Assembly: GCA_015486705.1 (NCBI GenBank)
Contig: WFRG01000129.1
Span: 1-12,193, forward strand
Direction of reading: 5' to 3'
Origin: Hippea sp.
GTDB lineage: Bacteria; Campylobacterota_A; Desulfurellia; Desulfurellales; Hippeaceae
Length of the DNA stretch: 12,193 nt
Position numbers and translations under genes: made by a program. The notes beneath the pieces are model-generated. The model worked only from the letters and a program-made list of their open reading frames with translations. It had not been told where the DNA came from and made no database searches. This document shows, piece after piece, positions 1-7,462 of this stretch (position 1 is its first letter; each line of letters opens with the position of its first letter).

Positions 1-188
1 TATTAATTTTCTAAAAGTAGAAATATGGAAATGTGTATTGCACTTATGCCTATACATTCTAAATTTTCGTGTTTTTGTTAATTGGATTGTTTAGAAAGGA
101 AATTGTTTCTTTATATAAATAGGACTTCGTGAACTGAAAAATATGTAGCTCTTTATCTTTGTTCTCTATTGTTACTATTTCTTTTTTG
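1..188. other. AT-rich non-coding left edge
   Basis: I see no supportable gene here. One forward frame is open from the left edge to a stop at 92-94 (about 30 codons), and a minus-strand frame is open from an ATG at 56 to the edge. Neither has a ribosome binding site or a recognisable protein. The stretch may hold the 3' end of a neighbouring gene or just leader DNA; only sequence left of the window would tell. Confidence 0.5.
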
Positions 189-217
189 TTGAAGTTATGG
201 CAATTATTGTATATAAT
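189..217 (+). promoter_or_regulatory. Sigma-70-type promoter of the nitronate monooxygenase-like gene
   Basis: TTGAAG (189-194, four of six consensus bases) is followed after exactly 17 bases by a perfect TATAAT (212-217). Transcription would start near 224, leaving a leader of about 30 bases before the ATG at 255. AGGAGG at 241-246, eight bases before that ATG, is a strong ribosome binding site. The gene therefore looks independently transcribed. Confidence 0.75.
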
Positions 218-254
218 AAAATAACATTAACGAAAACGTAAGGAGGATAGTATT

Positions 255-1226
255 ATGTTTGAAACACAATTTACTGTGGATTTTGGGGTTAAATATCCTA
301 TTATCCAGGGTGGTATGATGTGGGTATCGAGAAAGGAATTGGTGTCTGCCGTATCTAATGCGGGTGCTTTAGGTATATTAACCGCTTTGACCTTTGAAAC
401 TCCTGATGCTTTAGCAAATGAAATCGAAGAAACGAGAAAATTAACCGATAAACCTTTTGGCGTAAATTTAACATTTTTGCCTACACTCAAACCTGTTGAT
501 TACGATGCATACGTGGATGTTGTTGTGCAAACAGGTATTAAAGTTGTAGAAACAGCTGGTAGAAATCCAGAAAAGTATATGGATAAACTTAAAAGCGCAG
601 GGATTAAAGTTATTCATAAATGTACATCTATTAGACATGCAAAAAAGGCTCAGGAAATAGAATGTGATTATGTGAGTATTGATGGTTTTGAATGTGCAGG
701 ACATCCAGGAGAAGATGATGTCACATCTTTGATTTTAATTCCAAGAGCAGCAGATGAACTTAAAATACCTGTAATTGCTTCAGGTGGATTTGGTGACGGC
801 AGAGGGCTTGTGGCAGCTCTATCTTTGGGTGCTGTGGCGGTGAATATGGGTACTCGTTTTATGATGACAAAAGAAGCCCCTATACACGATAGGGTTAAGG
901 AAGTCTTGATGACTGCTAAAGAGACGGATACGATTTTGATAGAAAGGAGTTTGAAAAATACTATGAGAGCTTGGAAAAACGAGCTCACCATGAAAATAGC
1001 TGAAATGGAAAAGCAGGGAGCAACTTTAAATGAACTGGCACCTCTTTTGAGTGGAAAAAGAAGTTTTGAGAATATAATGAAAGGAAAACCTGGGCAAGCT
1101 TTGGTAGCTTGCGGTGAAGTTGTTGGCTTGATAAATGATGTTCCTACAGTAGGAGAGGTTGTAGAAAGAATTATGGAACAAGCGAAATCAACTATTAAGA
1201 AAAATTACTCATTTATTAAAGATTGA
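255..1226 (+). CDS. Nitronate monooxygenase / 2-nitropropane dioxygenase-family FMN protein
   Basis: A 323-residue TIM-barrel flavoprotein of the nitronate monooxygenase (NPD) family. Family members bind FMN and oxidise alkyl nitronates, or act as flavin reductases; FabK enoyl-ACP reductase is a relative. Visible motifs: N-terminal PIIQGGMMWVS (15-25) and NAGALGILTA (35-44), GFECAGHPGEDD (144-155) with H150 at the usual catalytic-histidine place, the phosphate-binding ASGGFGDGRG (175-184), and MGTRF (198-202). The histidine motif reads AGHPG rather than the AGGHxG of the best-studied class I enzymes, so it probably belongs to another subgroup and its substrate is uncertain. Length is normal for the family. 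The start is set by AGGAGG eight bases upstream. It is monocistronic and convergent with the fatty-acid operon. A role as a detoxifying nitronate oxidase or as an acyl-chain reductase are both possible. The family call is firm, the substrate is not. Confidence 0.85.
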   Translation: MFETQFTVDFGVKYPIIQGGMMWVSRKELVSAVSNAGALGILTALTFETPDALANEIEETRKLTDKPFGVNLTFLPTLKPVDYDAYVDVVVQTGIKVVETAGRNPEKYMDKLKSAGIKVIHKCTSIRHAKKAQEIECDYVSIDGFECAGHPGEDDVTSLILIPRAADELKIPVIASGGFGDGRGLVAALSLGAVAVNMGTRFMMTKEAPIHDRVKEVLMTAKETDTILIERSLKNTMRAWKNELTMKIAEMEKQGATLNELAPLLSGKRSFENIMKGKPGQALVACGEVVGLINDVPTVGEVVERIMEQAKSTIKKNYSFIKD

Positions 1227-1243
1227 ATTGATGGATTAAAGTA

Positions 1244-1279
1244 AAAAAAAGGGGGGGGCTTTTAGCCCCCCTTTTTTTT
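1244..1279. terminator. Bidirectional intrinsic terminator
   Basis: A run of A (1243-1250) and eight G (1251-1258) pairs with GCCCCCC (1265-1271) and a run of eight T (1272-1279). The core stem is T1260-A1264, C1259-G1265 and six G-C pairs around a 3-base loop, extended by two G-T and several A-T pairs. Either strand gives a GC stem followed by a U-tract. It therefore ends both the plus-strand flavoprotein gene (stop at 1226) and the minus-strand operon (stop at 1299). Confidence 0.92.
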
Positions 1280-1298
1280 ATCGTTTTTGATTAGCTAC

Positions 1299-3311
1299 TT
1301 ATTCTACTGCTTTCTCTACTAATTGAACAATATCTATAACCTCGTTTTTCTCCTCAAGCGATAGGTCTTTCACGCCATCATCGAGCATTATCATGCAGAA
1401 TGGACAAGCTGTTACGATATCCTTCGCTTCTGTTTCTGCTGCTTGCTGTGTTCTTACCTTATTCATTCTTTCTCCTTCTTCTTCCACCCACATCATACCA
1501 CCACCAGCACCGCAGCAGAAGCTGTAATTTCTATTGCGTTTCATCTCTTTAAGTTCCATGCCCAAAGCTTTGAGAATTTCTCTTGGTTGTTCATAAATGC
1601 CAGAATGTCTACCTAAATAACAAGAATCATGGAATGTTGCCGTTTCGTGGATCTTGTGCTGTATTTTCAGTCTACCTTCATCAATTAACTGTTTTATAAA
1701 CTCTGTATGATGCACGACTTCAAAGAAATCTCCACCTAACTTTGGATACTCGTTCTTAAGCGTGTAATAACCATGAGGACAGGTAGTTACGATTTTCTTA
1801 ACATTGTACTGTTTAAATAGTTCTATGTTTTCCATGGCAAGATTATAGAATAAATACTCGTTGCCGAGTCTTCTTGCGCTATCTCCACAACATCTTTCCT
1901 TAGTTCCTAAGACTGCAAAGTTAACTCCAGCTTTGTTAAGTACGTTAACAAAACTTTTGGCAATTTTTTTGCCTCTATCATCAAATGCACCAGCACAACC
2001 TACAAAAAACAGTATCTCAAAATCCTTGTTTTGCTCAACTGTTTTTATATTTAATCCATCTGCCCAATCTAATCTACTTCCTGCATATATTCCCCATGGG
2101 TTATAGTTATTTTCCATATTTCTAAACGCCAAAGTAAGTTTCTCTGGAAATTTTGCTTCCGTTAGCACTAGATACCTTTTTAAGTCTACCATTGACCTTA
2201 TGTGTTCATTGCTCACAGGACAGACAGCTTGGCATGCTCCACATGTGGTACATTGCCATAGTGCTTTTTCTGGTATCTGCACTCCATATTCAACATACGC
2301 ATCTTCAGGTAGTTCTTTATTAAATTCTTCTGTTGTTAGAGGTATTAATTCTTTGTTTTCCTTTAGATTCTCAACGTTTTCGAACAAGTTTTCTTTTATA
2401 CTTAAAACAATTTCCCTAGGTACCAGCAATTTGCCAGTATTCGCTGCTGGACACACGTGAGCACATCTACCGCATTCTGTACATGCATACCCGTCATGTA
2501 CCTCTTTCCATGTAAGTTCATTTACATTTTTAACACCAAAGCTTTCCGCTTCTTCATCCTCAAAATCAAGTTCCCTTAAATCCATAGATGGGCCTAGATT
2601 TGAGAAATAATTGTTTGGTATACCAGCTATTAAATGTAAGTGCTTGGAATTTGGTATAAAGTCTAAGAATGTCAGCAAGATTATTACGTGGAGCCAATAG
2701 GCTATTTGGTAACCAACCGGTGAATATTTTATGTGTAGAGCGTTGTATAGAAAGCCTGAGAACGGTTGATACGGATTATATGCACCTTCTCTTGCCATAT
2801 CTGAGGCAGTCATGTAAAGAAGGGTGATCATAAGCACAGTGATGAAAGACAGTATTAGATATGCACTTGCATGGTATGTTAATTTTTTTGGATGCCATAT
2901 CAATCTTCTGGCAAAAGCCATAGCCATAGCTATCAAAACCACTAAAACAAAGAAGTCCTGAGAGAAGAGATAAATATTGTAAATTGTTTTTCCTAAAAAC
3001 TCATAACTGAATCCCGGGAATAAACCTTTTATAAGGAGTTCTATTTCACCAAGTAGTAATACAACAAAACCAAAGAATAACATAGCATGCATAATGCCCG
3101 CATAGTTAATATCTAAGTCGTTGACTTTAAAATGGCATAACTGTAAAAGACCATATTTTATAGCATTTGCTATCCTCTTTCCTGGGTTGTCAAATCTGTT
3201 TTCCGGTTGAGTAAATTTTAAAAGGTTATAGAGGTAATACACACGCCAGAAAAAATACCCCAAACTACCAACTATAAGAATGGCTAGTATAATTCTTTCT
3301 ACTACTCCCAT
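1299..3311 (-). CDS. Membrane Fe-S oxidoreductase, ETF:menaquinone oxidoreductase (EMO) type
   Basis: A 670-residue protein with an N-terminal membrane domain of about five helices (near 6-27, 69-92, 113-135, 147-168, 200-220). This resembles the cytochrome b part of nitrate reductase gamma; H75, H147 and H208 are possible heme ligands. Next come two ferredoxin-type [4Fe-4S] motifs (C277/C280/C283/C287 and C354/C357/C360/C364). Then two HdrB-like cysteine-rich (CCG) domains: C439, CC474-475, C511, and C564, CC599-600, C636/C639. This architecture matches the DUF224/EMO proteins reported in Syntrophus, Geobacter and Syntrophomonas to pass electrons from reduced ETF to (methyl)menaquinone. As last gene of an operon that begins with etfBA and includes an acyl-CoA dehydrogenase, it is very likely the membrane outlet for beta-oxidation electrons. 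GAGGTGAT just upstream sets the ATG. HdrD-like or lactate-oxidising relatives are the alternative; context argues against them. Confidence 0.88.
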   Translation of the reverse strand: MGVVERIILAILIVGSLGYFFWRVYYLYNLLKFTQPENRFDNPGKRIANAIKYGLLQLCHFKVNDLDINYAGIMHAMLFFGFVVLLLGEIELLIKGLFPGFSYEFLGKTIYNIYLFSQDFFVLVVLIAMAMAFARRLIWHPKKLTYHASAYLILSFITVLMITLLYMTASDMAREGAYNPYQPFSGFLYNALHIKYSPVGYQIAYWLHVIILLTFLDFIPNSKHLHLIAGIPNNYFSNLGPSMDLRELDFEDEEAESFGVKNVNELTWKEVHDGYACTECGRCAHVCPAANTGKLLVPREIVLSIKENLFENVENLKENKELIPLTTEEFNKELPEDAYVEYGVQIPEKALWQCTTCGACQAVCPVSNEHIRSMVDLKRYLVLTEAKFPEKLTLAFRNMENNYNPWGIYAGSRLDWADGLNIKTVEQNKDFEILFFVGCAGAFDDRGKKIAKSFVNVLNKAGVNFAVLGTKERCCGDSARRLGNEYLFYNLAMENIELFKQYNVKKIVTTCPHGYYTLKNEYPKLGGDFFEVVHHTEFIKQLIDEGRLKIQHKIHETATFHDSCYLGRHSGIYEQPREILKALGMELKEMKRNRNYSFCCGAGGGMMWVEEEGERMNKVRTQQAAETEAKDIVTACPFCMIMLDDGVKDLSLEEKNEVIDIVQLVEKAVE

Positions 3312-3355
3312 TTCCCATCACCTCTTTTTTTAAGTTGGATTAATACATAGGAAAG

Positions 3356-3377
3356 GAGGGGATATTAAAATCCCCTC
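3356..3377 (-). promoter_or_regulatory. Hairpin between acd and the EMO-type gene
   Basis: GAGGGGAT (3356-3363) and ATCCCCTC (3370-3377) form a perfect 8-bp stem with a 6-base loop. It lies in the 72-base gap after the acd stop codon and about 45 bases before the EMO start. In the direction of transcription only three T follow after CC, so it is a weak or partial terminator at best. It could equally be a 3'-end stabiliser or processing signal that sets the EMO level below that of the soluble enzymes. Confidence 0.5.
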
Positions 3378-3383
3378 TAAAGC

Positions 3384-4544
3384 TTATTTTAATAGATTCT
3401 TTGAAATTACTATCCTTTGCACCTCGTTTGTTCCTTCGTAAATTTCAGTGATTTTTGCGTCCCTATAATATCTTTCCATCTCGTATTCTGTGATGTAACC
3501 ATAACCACCAAAAATCTGTAACGCTTCTTTTGTTACATAAGTTGCAGTTTCTGATGCAAACGCCTTTGCCATAGATGATTTAATTATAAGATCACTGTAG
3601 CTCGCAAGCCCTTTCTTTAAATTATCTTTTATCCATGCTGATTCATAGACAAGTAGCTTTGCAGCTTCTATTCTCATTGCCATATCCGCGAGTTTGAATT
3701 GGATAGCTTGAAATGCACTAATAGGTTTACCAAACTGTTTTCTCTCTTTTGAGTATTCTAAGGCTCTTTCAAATGCACCTTCTGCTATACCCAAAGCTTG
3801 GGCTGCAATACCTATTCTGCCACCGTCAAGCAAGTCCATAGCAATTTTGAAACCTTCTCCCTCTTTGCCTAACAAATTTTCCTTTGGCACCTTTACGTTA
3901 TCTAAAGCAAATGCCGTCGTATATGTTCCCCTAATGCCCATCTTTTCTTCGTTTCTTAAAATTTCTACGCCATCAGTTTTTAAGTCGAGTATAAATGCAT
4001 CTATACCTTTGTGTCTTAGAGATTTGTCATGGGTAGCTATTAAGATTCCTGTACCTTTAAGTCCACCATTTGTGACGAATATCTTGTTGCCGTTAGCTAT
4101 GTAGAAATCACCTTCTTTTCTCACAGTTGTTGAAACATTTGCAGCATCTGTTCCAGCTTCAGGTTCTGTCAAAAGAACACATCCTACTTTTTCTCCTTTA
4201 GCTAGAGGTGCCAAATACTTTTGCTTTTGCTCTTCATTTCCGAATTCCAAAATTGGGTTGCAAGCTAGTGATGTATGAGCTGAAATGAGAACTCCAGTAG
4301 ATGCACAAACCTTTGAAATTTCTTCTACTACTACTATGTAAGACAAAAAACTTAGCCCAGCTCCACCATATTCTTCAGGAATGTACGTTCCAAGAAATCC
4401 TAATTCTGCTAATTTCTTTATTATTTCGTCCGGAATCTTGTGATTTTTGTCTATTTCTGGAGCAATTGGTTTGAGTTCATTCTGTGCAAAACTTCGCGCA
4501 GTGTCTTGAACCATTTTTTCTTCTTCTGTTAATCTAAAATCCAT
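3384..4544 (-). CDS. acd: Short-chain (butyryl-CoA-type) acyl-CoA dehydrogenase
   Basis: A 386-residue FAD acyl-CoA dehydrogenase, full length. It makes the 2,3-double bond in a short acyl-CoA and hands electrons to ETF. Seen in order: an N-terminal helical domain, the flavin/substrate segment CVLLTEPEAGTDAANVS (122-138), FVTNGG (156-161), the C-terminal helical domain with RKQFGKPISAFQAIQ (268-282), and the signature GGYGYITEYEMERYYRDA (346-363). IYEGTNEVQR (368-377) contains E370, the expected catalytic base of short- and medium-chain enzymes. AAGGAG six bases before the ATG overlaps the crt stop codon, so translation is probably coupled. The neighbours thl, hbd, crt and etfBA are those of a butyrate pathway. 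The acyl-chain length cannot be proved from sequence; a branched or slightly longer substrate is possible. Confidence 0.93.
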   Translation of the reverse strand: MDFRLTEEEKMVQDTARSFAQNELKPIAPEIDKNHKIPDEIIKKLAELGFLGTYIPEEYGGAGLSFLSYIVVVEEISKVCASTGVLISAHTSLACNPILEFGNEEQKQKYLAPLAKGEKVGCVLLTEPEAGTDAANVSTTVRKEGDFYIANGNKIFVTNGGLKGTGILIATHDKSLRHKGIDAFILDLKTDGVEILRNEEKMGIRGTYTTAFALDNVKVPKENLLGKEGEGFKIAMDLLDGGRIGIAAQALGIAEGAFERALEYSKERKQFGKPISAFQAIQFKLADMAMRIEAAKLLVYESAWIKDNLKKGLASYSDLIIKSSMAKAFASETATYVTKEALQIFGGYGYITEYEMERYYRDAKITEIYEGTNEVQRIVISKNLLK

Positions 4545-4554
4545 ACACTACTCC

Positions 4555-5334
4555 TTAATTATTTTTATAATTGGGTTTTCTTTTTTCCAAAAAAGCCGTT
4601 AATCCTTCTTCTGCATCTTTTGTTGAAAATACCACGCCAAACAAGCTTGCCTCATATTTGAGCCCATCTTCTTTTGTTAAATCGAAACCATCTGCTATGG
4701 CTCTTTTTGCCAGCCCTACAGCAATTGGTCCGTTTTTCATGATTTGTTTTGCTGTATTCTCGGCATAGCTAATCATCTCTTCTTTTGTTTTAAATACCTC
4801 TGAAACTATCATCAAGTTTTTTGCTTCATTAGCGGTAACCATTTTTGCTGTGAATATAAACTCTTTGGCTATGTTCTTACCTACTAATCTTGATAGGTTC
4901 TGCGTGCCTCCAAATCCAGGTATTATAGCGAGTCCAGTTTCAGGAAAACCCAATTTAGCATTTTCCGTAGCGTAGATAAAATCACATGCTAAGGCCAATT
5001 CAAAACCCCCTCCTAAAGCAAAACCGTTGACGCAAGCTATAAATGGCTTTTCCGATTGTTCCATCTTGAAGAAGATTTCTTGCCCTAATCTTGCGAAGTC
5101 AACGGCTTGTTTCGGCGTTAAGCTTTTCATGAAAGCAATATCTGCTCCTGCCACAAACGCTTTTTCTCCACTTCCTGTTACTATAACCACTTGGGCATCG
5201 TTGCTTTTATTTATATCATCTATAATGCTGTCTAATTCAGATAGAACTTCATTATTTAAGGCATTAAGCTTATCGGGTCTATTTATTGTCAAGTATCCTA
5301 TACCTTCTTTTACTTCAAATAACACCTTGTCCAT
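4555..5334 (-). CDS. crt: Enoyl-CoA hydratase (crotonase)
   Basis: A 259-residue crotonase-fold enzyme that adds water to crotonyl-CoA (or a similar short enoyl-CoA) to give the L-3-hydroxyacyl-CoA. Motifs: INRPDKLNALN (17-27), AFVAGADI (59-66), ALGGGFELALACDF (106-119) and GFPETGLAIIPGFGGTQ (129-145). Both catalytic glutamates of true hydratases are present, E112 and E132, with the canonical 20-residue spacing. The oxyanion hole is formed by backbone around A64 and G109. This makes an isomerase or hydrolase relative less likely. The ribosome binding site AAGGAGGG lies close before the ATG. There are 17 bases between the hbd stop and this start, and 10 between this stop and acd, so it is co-transcribed with both. 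It is a soluble single-domain enzyme, not the fused FadB/FadJ type. Confidence 0.94.
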   Translation of the reverse strand: MDKVLFEVKEGIGYLTINRPDKLNALNNEVLSELDSIIDDINKSNDAQVVIVTGSGEKAFVAGADIAFMKSLTPKQAVDFARLGQEIFFKMEQSEKPFIACVNGFALGGGFELALACDFIYATENAKLGFPETGLAIIPGFGGTQNLSRLVGKNIAKEFIFTAKMVTANEAKNLMIVSEVFKTKEEMISYAENTAKQIMKNGPIAVGLAKRAIADGFDLTKEDGLKYEASLFGVVFSTKDAEEGLTAFLEKRKPNYKNN

Positions 5335-5351
5335 TTTGTCCCTCCTTATTT

Positions 5352-6200
5352 TTAAGTATAGTCATAGAAACCTTTGCCTACTTTTCTGCCTAACCTGCCA
5401 GCTTCAACCATTTTAACAAGGAGGGGACAAGGCCTAAATTTTGGATCTTTAAAGCCATTGTATAGGACGTTTTGTATAGCCAAAACTGTATCCAACCCAA
5501 TAAAATCAGCCAATACTAATGGCCCCATAGGTTGATTTGTGCCCAGTTTCATGCCTTTATCTATATCTTCTTTTGTTGCTATTCCCTCATATAAAGCACA
5601 AACTGCCTCGTTTATCATTGGTATAAGTATTCTATTGACAATAAAGCCTGGGTAATCCTTTGCTAAAGCTGGATCTTTCTCTAGAGACCTTGCAAGCTCT
5701 AAAACAGTTTTGTATGTTTCCTCGCTTGTTGCAATTCCTCTAATAACCTCTACCAACTTCATTACAGGAACAGGATTCATGAAATGCATGCCAATAACTT
5801 TATCTGGTCTTTGAGTTTGTGCAGAAAGCATAGTTATAGAAATAGAAGATGTGTTGGAGGCTAAAATAGCATCTTTTTTTACTATATTATCCAATTTTTT
5901 AAATATATCTTTTTTCAATTCTTCGTTCTCTGGAGCAGCTTCTACACAAAAATCCGCTTCTGAAAAATCATTTAAATTGGTTGTAGGTTTAATATTGTCC
6001 AACGTTTGCTTAACTTGCTCTTCTTTTATCGCTCCACTCTTTACTTGTCTGCTTAAGTTTTTCTCAATTGTTTTTATGGCCTTGTTGAGTTGTTCTTCGA
6101 ATACATCATACATTATAACCTTATATCCATGTAATGCAAAGACATGAGAAATTCCATTACCCATTTGACCTGCACCAACAACACCTACTGTCTTAATCAT
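5352..6200 (-). CDS. hbd: 3-hydroxybutyryl-CoA dehydrogenase
   Basis: A 282-residue NAD-dependent L-3-hydroxyacyl-CoA dehydrogenase, full length for the stand-alone Hbd type. The Rossmann start GVVGAGQMGNG (6-16) is followed by D32 at the end of the second strand, which favours NAD(H) over NADP(H). Catalytic residues are in place: S118 and N116 in ASNTSSISI (114-122), H139 in GMHFMNPVPVMKLVEV (137-152), and E151 as its partner. The C-terminal domain opens with DYPGFIVNRILIP (182-194), where N189 is the conserved Asn. AAGGAGG precedes the ATG and shares its first bases with the thl stop codon (gap of 11 bases), so the two are probably translated together. It oxidises 3-hydroxybutyryl-CoA to acetoacetyl-CoA, or the reverse, between crt and thl. 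Confidence 0.95.
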   Translation of the reverse strand: MIKTVGVVGAGQMGNGISHVFALHGYKVIMYDVFEEQLNKAIKTIEKNLSRQVKSGAIKEEQVKQTLDNIKPTTNLNDFSEADFCVEAAPENEELKKDIFKKLDNIVKKDAILASNTSSISITMLSAQTQRPDKVIGMHFMNPVPVMKLVEVIRGIATSEETYKTVLELARSLEKDPALAKDYPGFIVNRILIPMINEAVCALYEGIATKEDIDKGMKLGTNQPMGPLVLADFIGLDTVLAIQNVLYNGFKDPKFRPCPLLVKMVEAGRLGRKVGKGFYDYT

Positions 6201-6211
6201 TTTTTGCCTCC

Positions 6212-7387
6212 TTATAAATTTTCAAAAATGGCTGCAACAGCTTCTCCACCACCTATACAGAGAGTGGCAAGACCATATTTTGCATTCTGCCTCTTTATTT
6301 GTTTAACAACAGTAGCCGCTAATCTACCACCGCTTGCTCCCACAGGATGGCCTATAGATATAGCACCCCCATTAATGTTAACCTTATTAATATCCAATCC
6401 GAGTTGTTTTATTGCAATGAGTACAACAACGGCAAATGCTTCGTTTATTTCAAATACATCTATATCTTCTAATTTTAGTCCTGCCTTTTTAACACACTTT
6501 TCGATAGCTCCAACGGGAGCTTCGGGAAATTCTTCAGGAGCTAAGCTGTTTGTAGAATACGCAACTAACCTTGCAAGAGGCTTTAGGTTATATTTTTTTA
6601 AAGCATCCTCACTTGCTAGAATGCACATTCCGGCTCCATCAGAAATTGTGGATGAATTAGCTGCTGTAACCGTTCCATCTTTAACAAATGCAGGTCTTAG
6701 AGTAGGAATTTTATCCCAAATAACCTTGTAAGGATCCTCGTCTTTGTCTACAATTATCTCACCTTTTTTAGTTTTTATTGATATAGGAACTATTTCTTCC
6801 TTTAAAGTCCCATCTTCTGTTGCTTTTTGGGCTCTCTTGTATGATCTTACGGCGTATTCATCCTGTTCTTCTCTTGATATTCCATGTTTTTTTGCCATAT
6901 TTTCGGCCATTACGCCCATATGGATGTTGTTGTAAGGGTCCCATAGACCATCATAGACCATTCCGTCTATGATTTCCCCATTTCCCATTCTGTAACCAAA
7001 TCTTCCATTTTTCAGGTAATATGGTCCACTGGACATATTTTCAGCCCCACCGGCTATAACTAAGTCTGAGTCACCAAGCATGATGGATTGTGCACCTAAC
7101 ATAATAGCTTTTAGTCCACTACCACAAACCTTGTTTATTGTCATGGCATGGACTTTGTAGGGCAAACCGGCGTAGATTGCAGCTTGCCTTGCTGGAGCTT
7201 GACCTACCCCTGCTGGAAGAACCTCACCCATTATTATTTCGTCGAAGTCATCTCCAGATAGGTTGGTCCTTTTCATCATTTCCTTAATGATCTCAGAAGC
7301 CAAAATAGGGGCTTTTATGTCTTTTAATGCCCCACCGAAACTACCAAACGGCGTCCTTAACCCTTCTACAACGTAGACCTCTCGCAT
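6212..7387 (-). CDS. thl: Acetyl-CoA acetyltransferase (thiolase)
   Basis: A 391-residue thiolase that cleaves acetoacetyl-CoA with CoA to two acetyl-CoA, or condenses them in reverse. The nucleophile C88 sits in NKVCGSGLKA (85-94). NEAFA (315-319), H347 in GGAISIGHPVGASGGR (340-355), and C377 in LCIGGGEA (376-383) complete the active site. Length and motifs fit the biosynthetic/acetoacetyl (type II) class, though sequence alone does not exclude a degradative thiolase with wider chain range. The start is fixed by AGGAGG (7393-7398 on the minus strand). The 75-base gap separating it from etfA contains a long hairpin, so its level may be set independently of EtfAB even if it is on the same transcript. 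Confidence 0.94.
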   Translation of the reverse strand: MREVYVVEGLRTPFGSFGGALKDIKAPILASEIIKEMMKRTNLSGDDFDEIIMGEVLPAGVGQAPARQAAIYAGLPYKVHAMTINKVCGSGLKAIMLGAQSIMLGDSDLVIAGGAENMSSGPYYLKNGRFGYRMGNGEIIDGMVYDGLWDPYNNIHMGVMAENMAKKHGISREEQDEYAVRSYKRAQKATEDGTLKEEIVPISIKTKKGEIIVDKDEDPYKVIWDKIPTLRPAFVKDGTVTAANSSTISDGAGMCILASEDALKKYNLKPLARLVAYSTNSLAPEEFPEAPVGAIEKCVKKAGLKLEDIDVFEINEAFAVVVLIAIKQLGLDINKVNINGGAISIGHPVGASGGRLAATVVKQIKRQNAKYGLATLCIGGGEAVAAIFENL

Positions 7388-7401
7388 ATCAACCTCCTAT
7401 A

Positions 7402-7448
7402 AACCCATCAAAATGGGTTAGTCTTTACTTGGTGTAAAGACTAACCCA
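7402..7448 (-). promoter_or_regulatory. Long hairpin with competing alternative fold between etfA and thl
   Basis: Positions 7414-7428 and 7434-7448 are perfect inverted repeats: a 15-bp stem with a 5-base loop. In the sense of the operon it follows the etfA stop after about 14 bases and is followed by TTTT, so it can act as a partial terminator. A second, 7-bp hairpin (7402-7408 with 7413-7419, loop of 4) uses part of the same arm, so the two cannot form together. It ends three bases before the AGGAGG of thl. This arrangement could serve as an attenuator, an RNA-end stabiliser for etfBA, or a processing site. The function is inferred; the pairing is seen. Confidence 0.65.
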
Positions 7449-7462
7449 AAATGGATAAATAA

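Noticed and set aside
1..94. Short open frame from the left edge as a gene end
   Set aside because: About 30 AT-rich codons without similarity to a known protein; it cannot be told from chance.
236..241. ACGTAA half-operator upstream of the flavoprotein gene
   Set aside because: Only six of ten operator bases match and it runs into the ribosome binding site; it is not symmetric.
1861..2460. Plus-strand open frames inside the EMO-type gene
   Set aside because: They are antisense to strongly conserved Cys motifs and have no recognisable domain or ribosome binding site.
3890..3902. TTTACGTTAT, an eight-of-ten operator match inside acd
   Set aside because: It lies in the middle of conserved coding sequence without a promoter nearby and is not palindromic.
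6144..6731. 195-codon plus-strand frame antisense to the thiolase
   Set aside because: It is an antisense shadow of a well-conserved gene, with composition that mirrors its codon use and no initiation signal.
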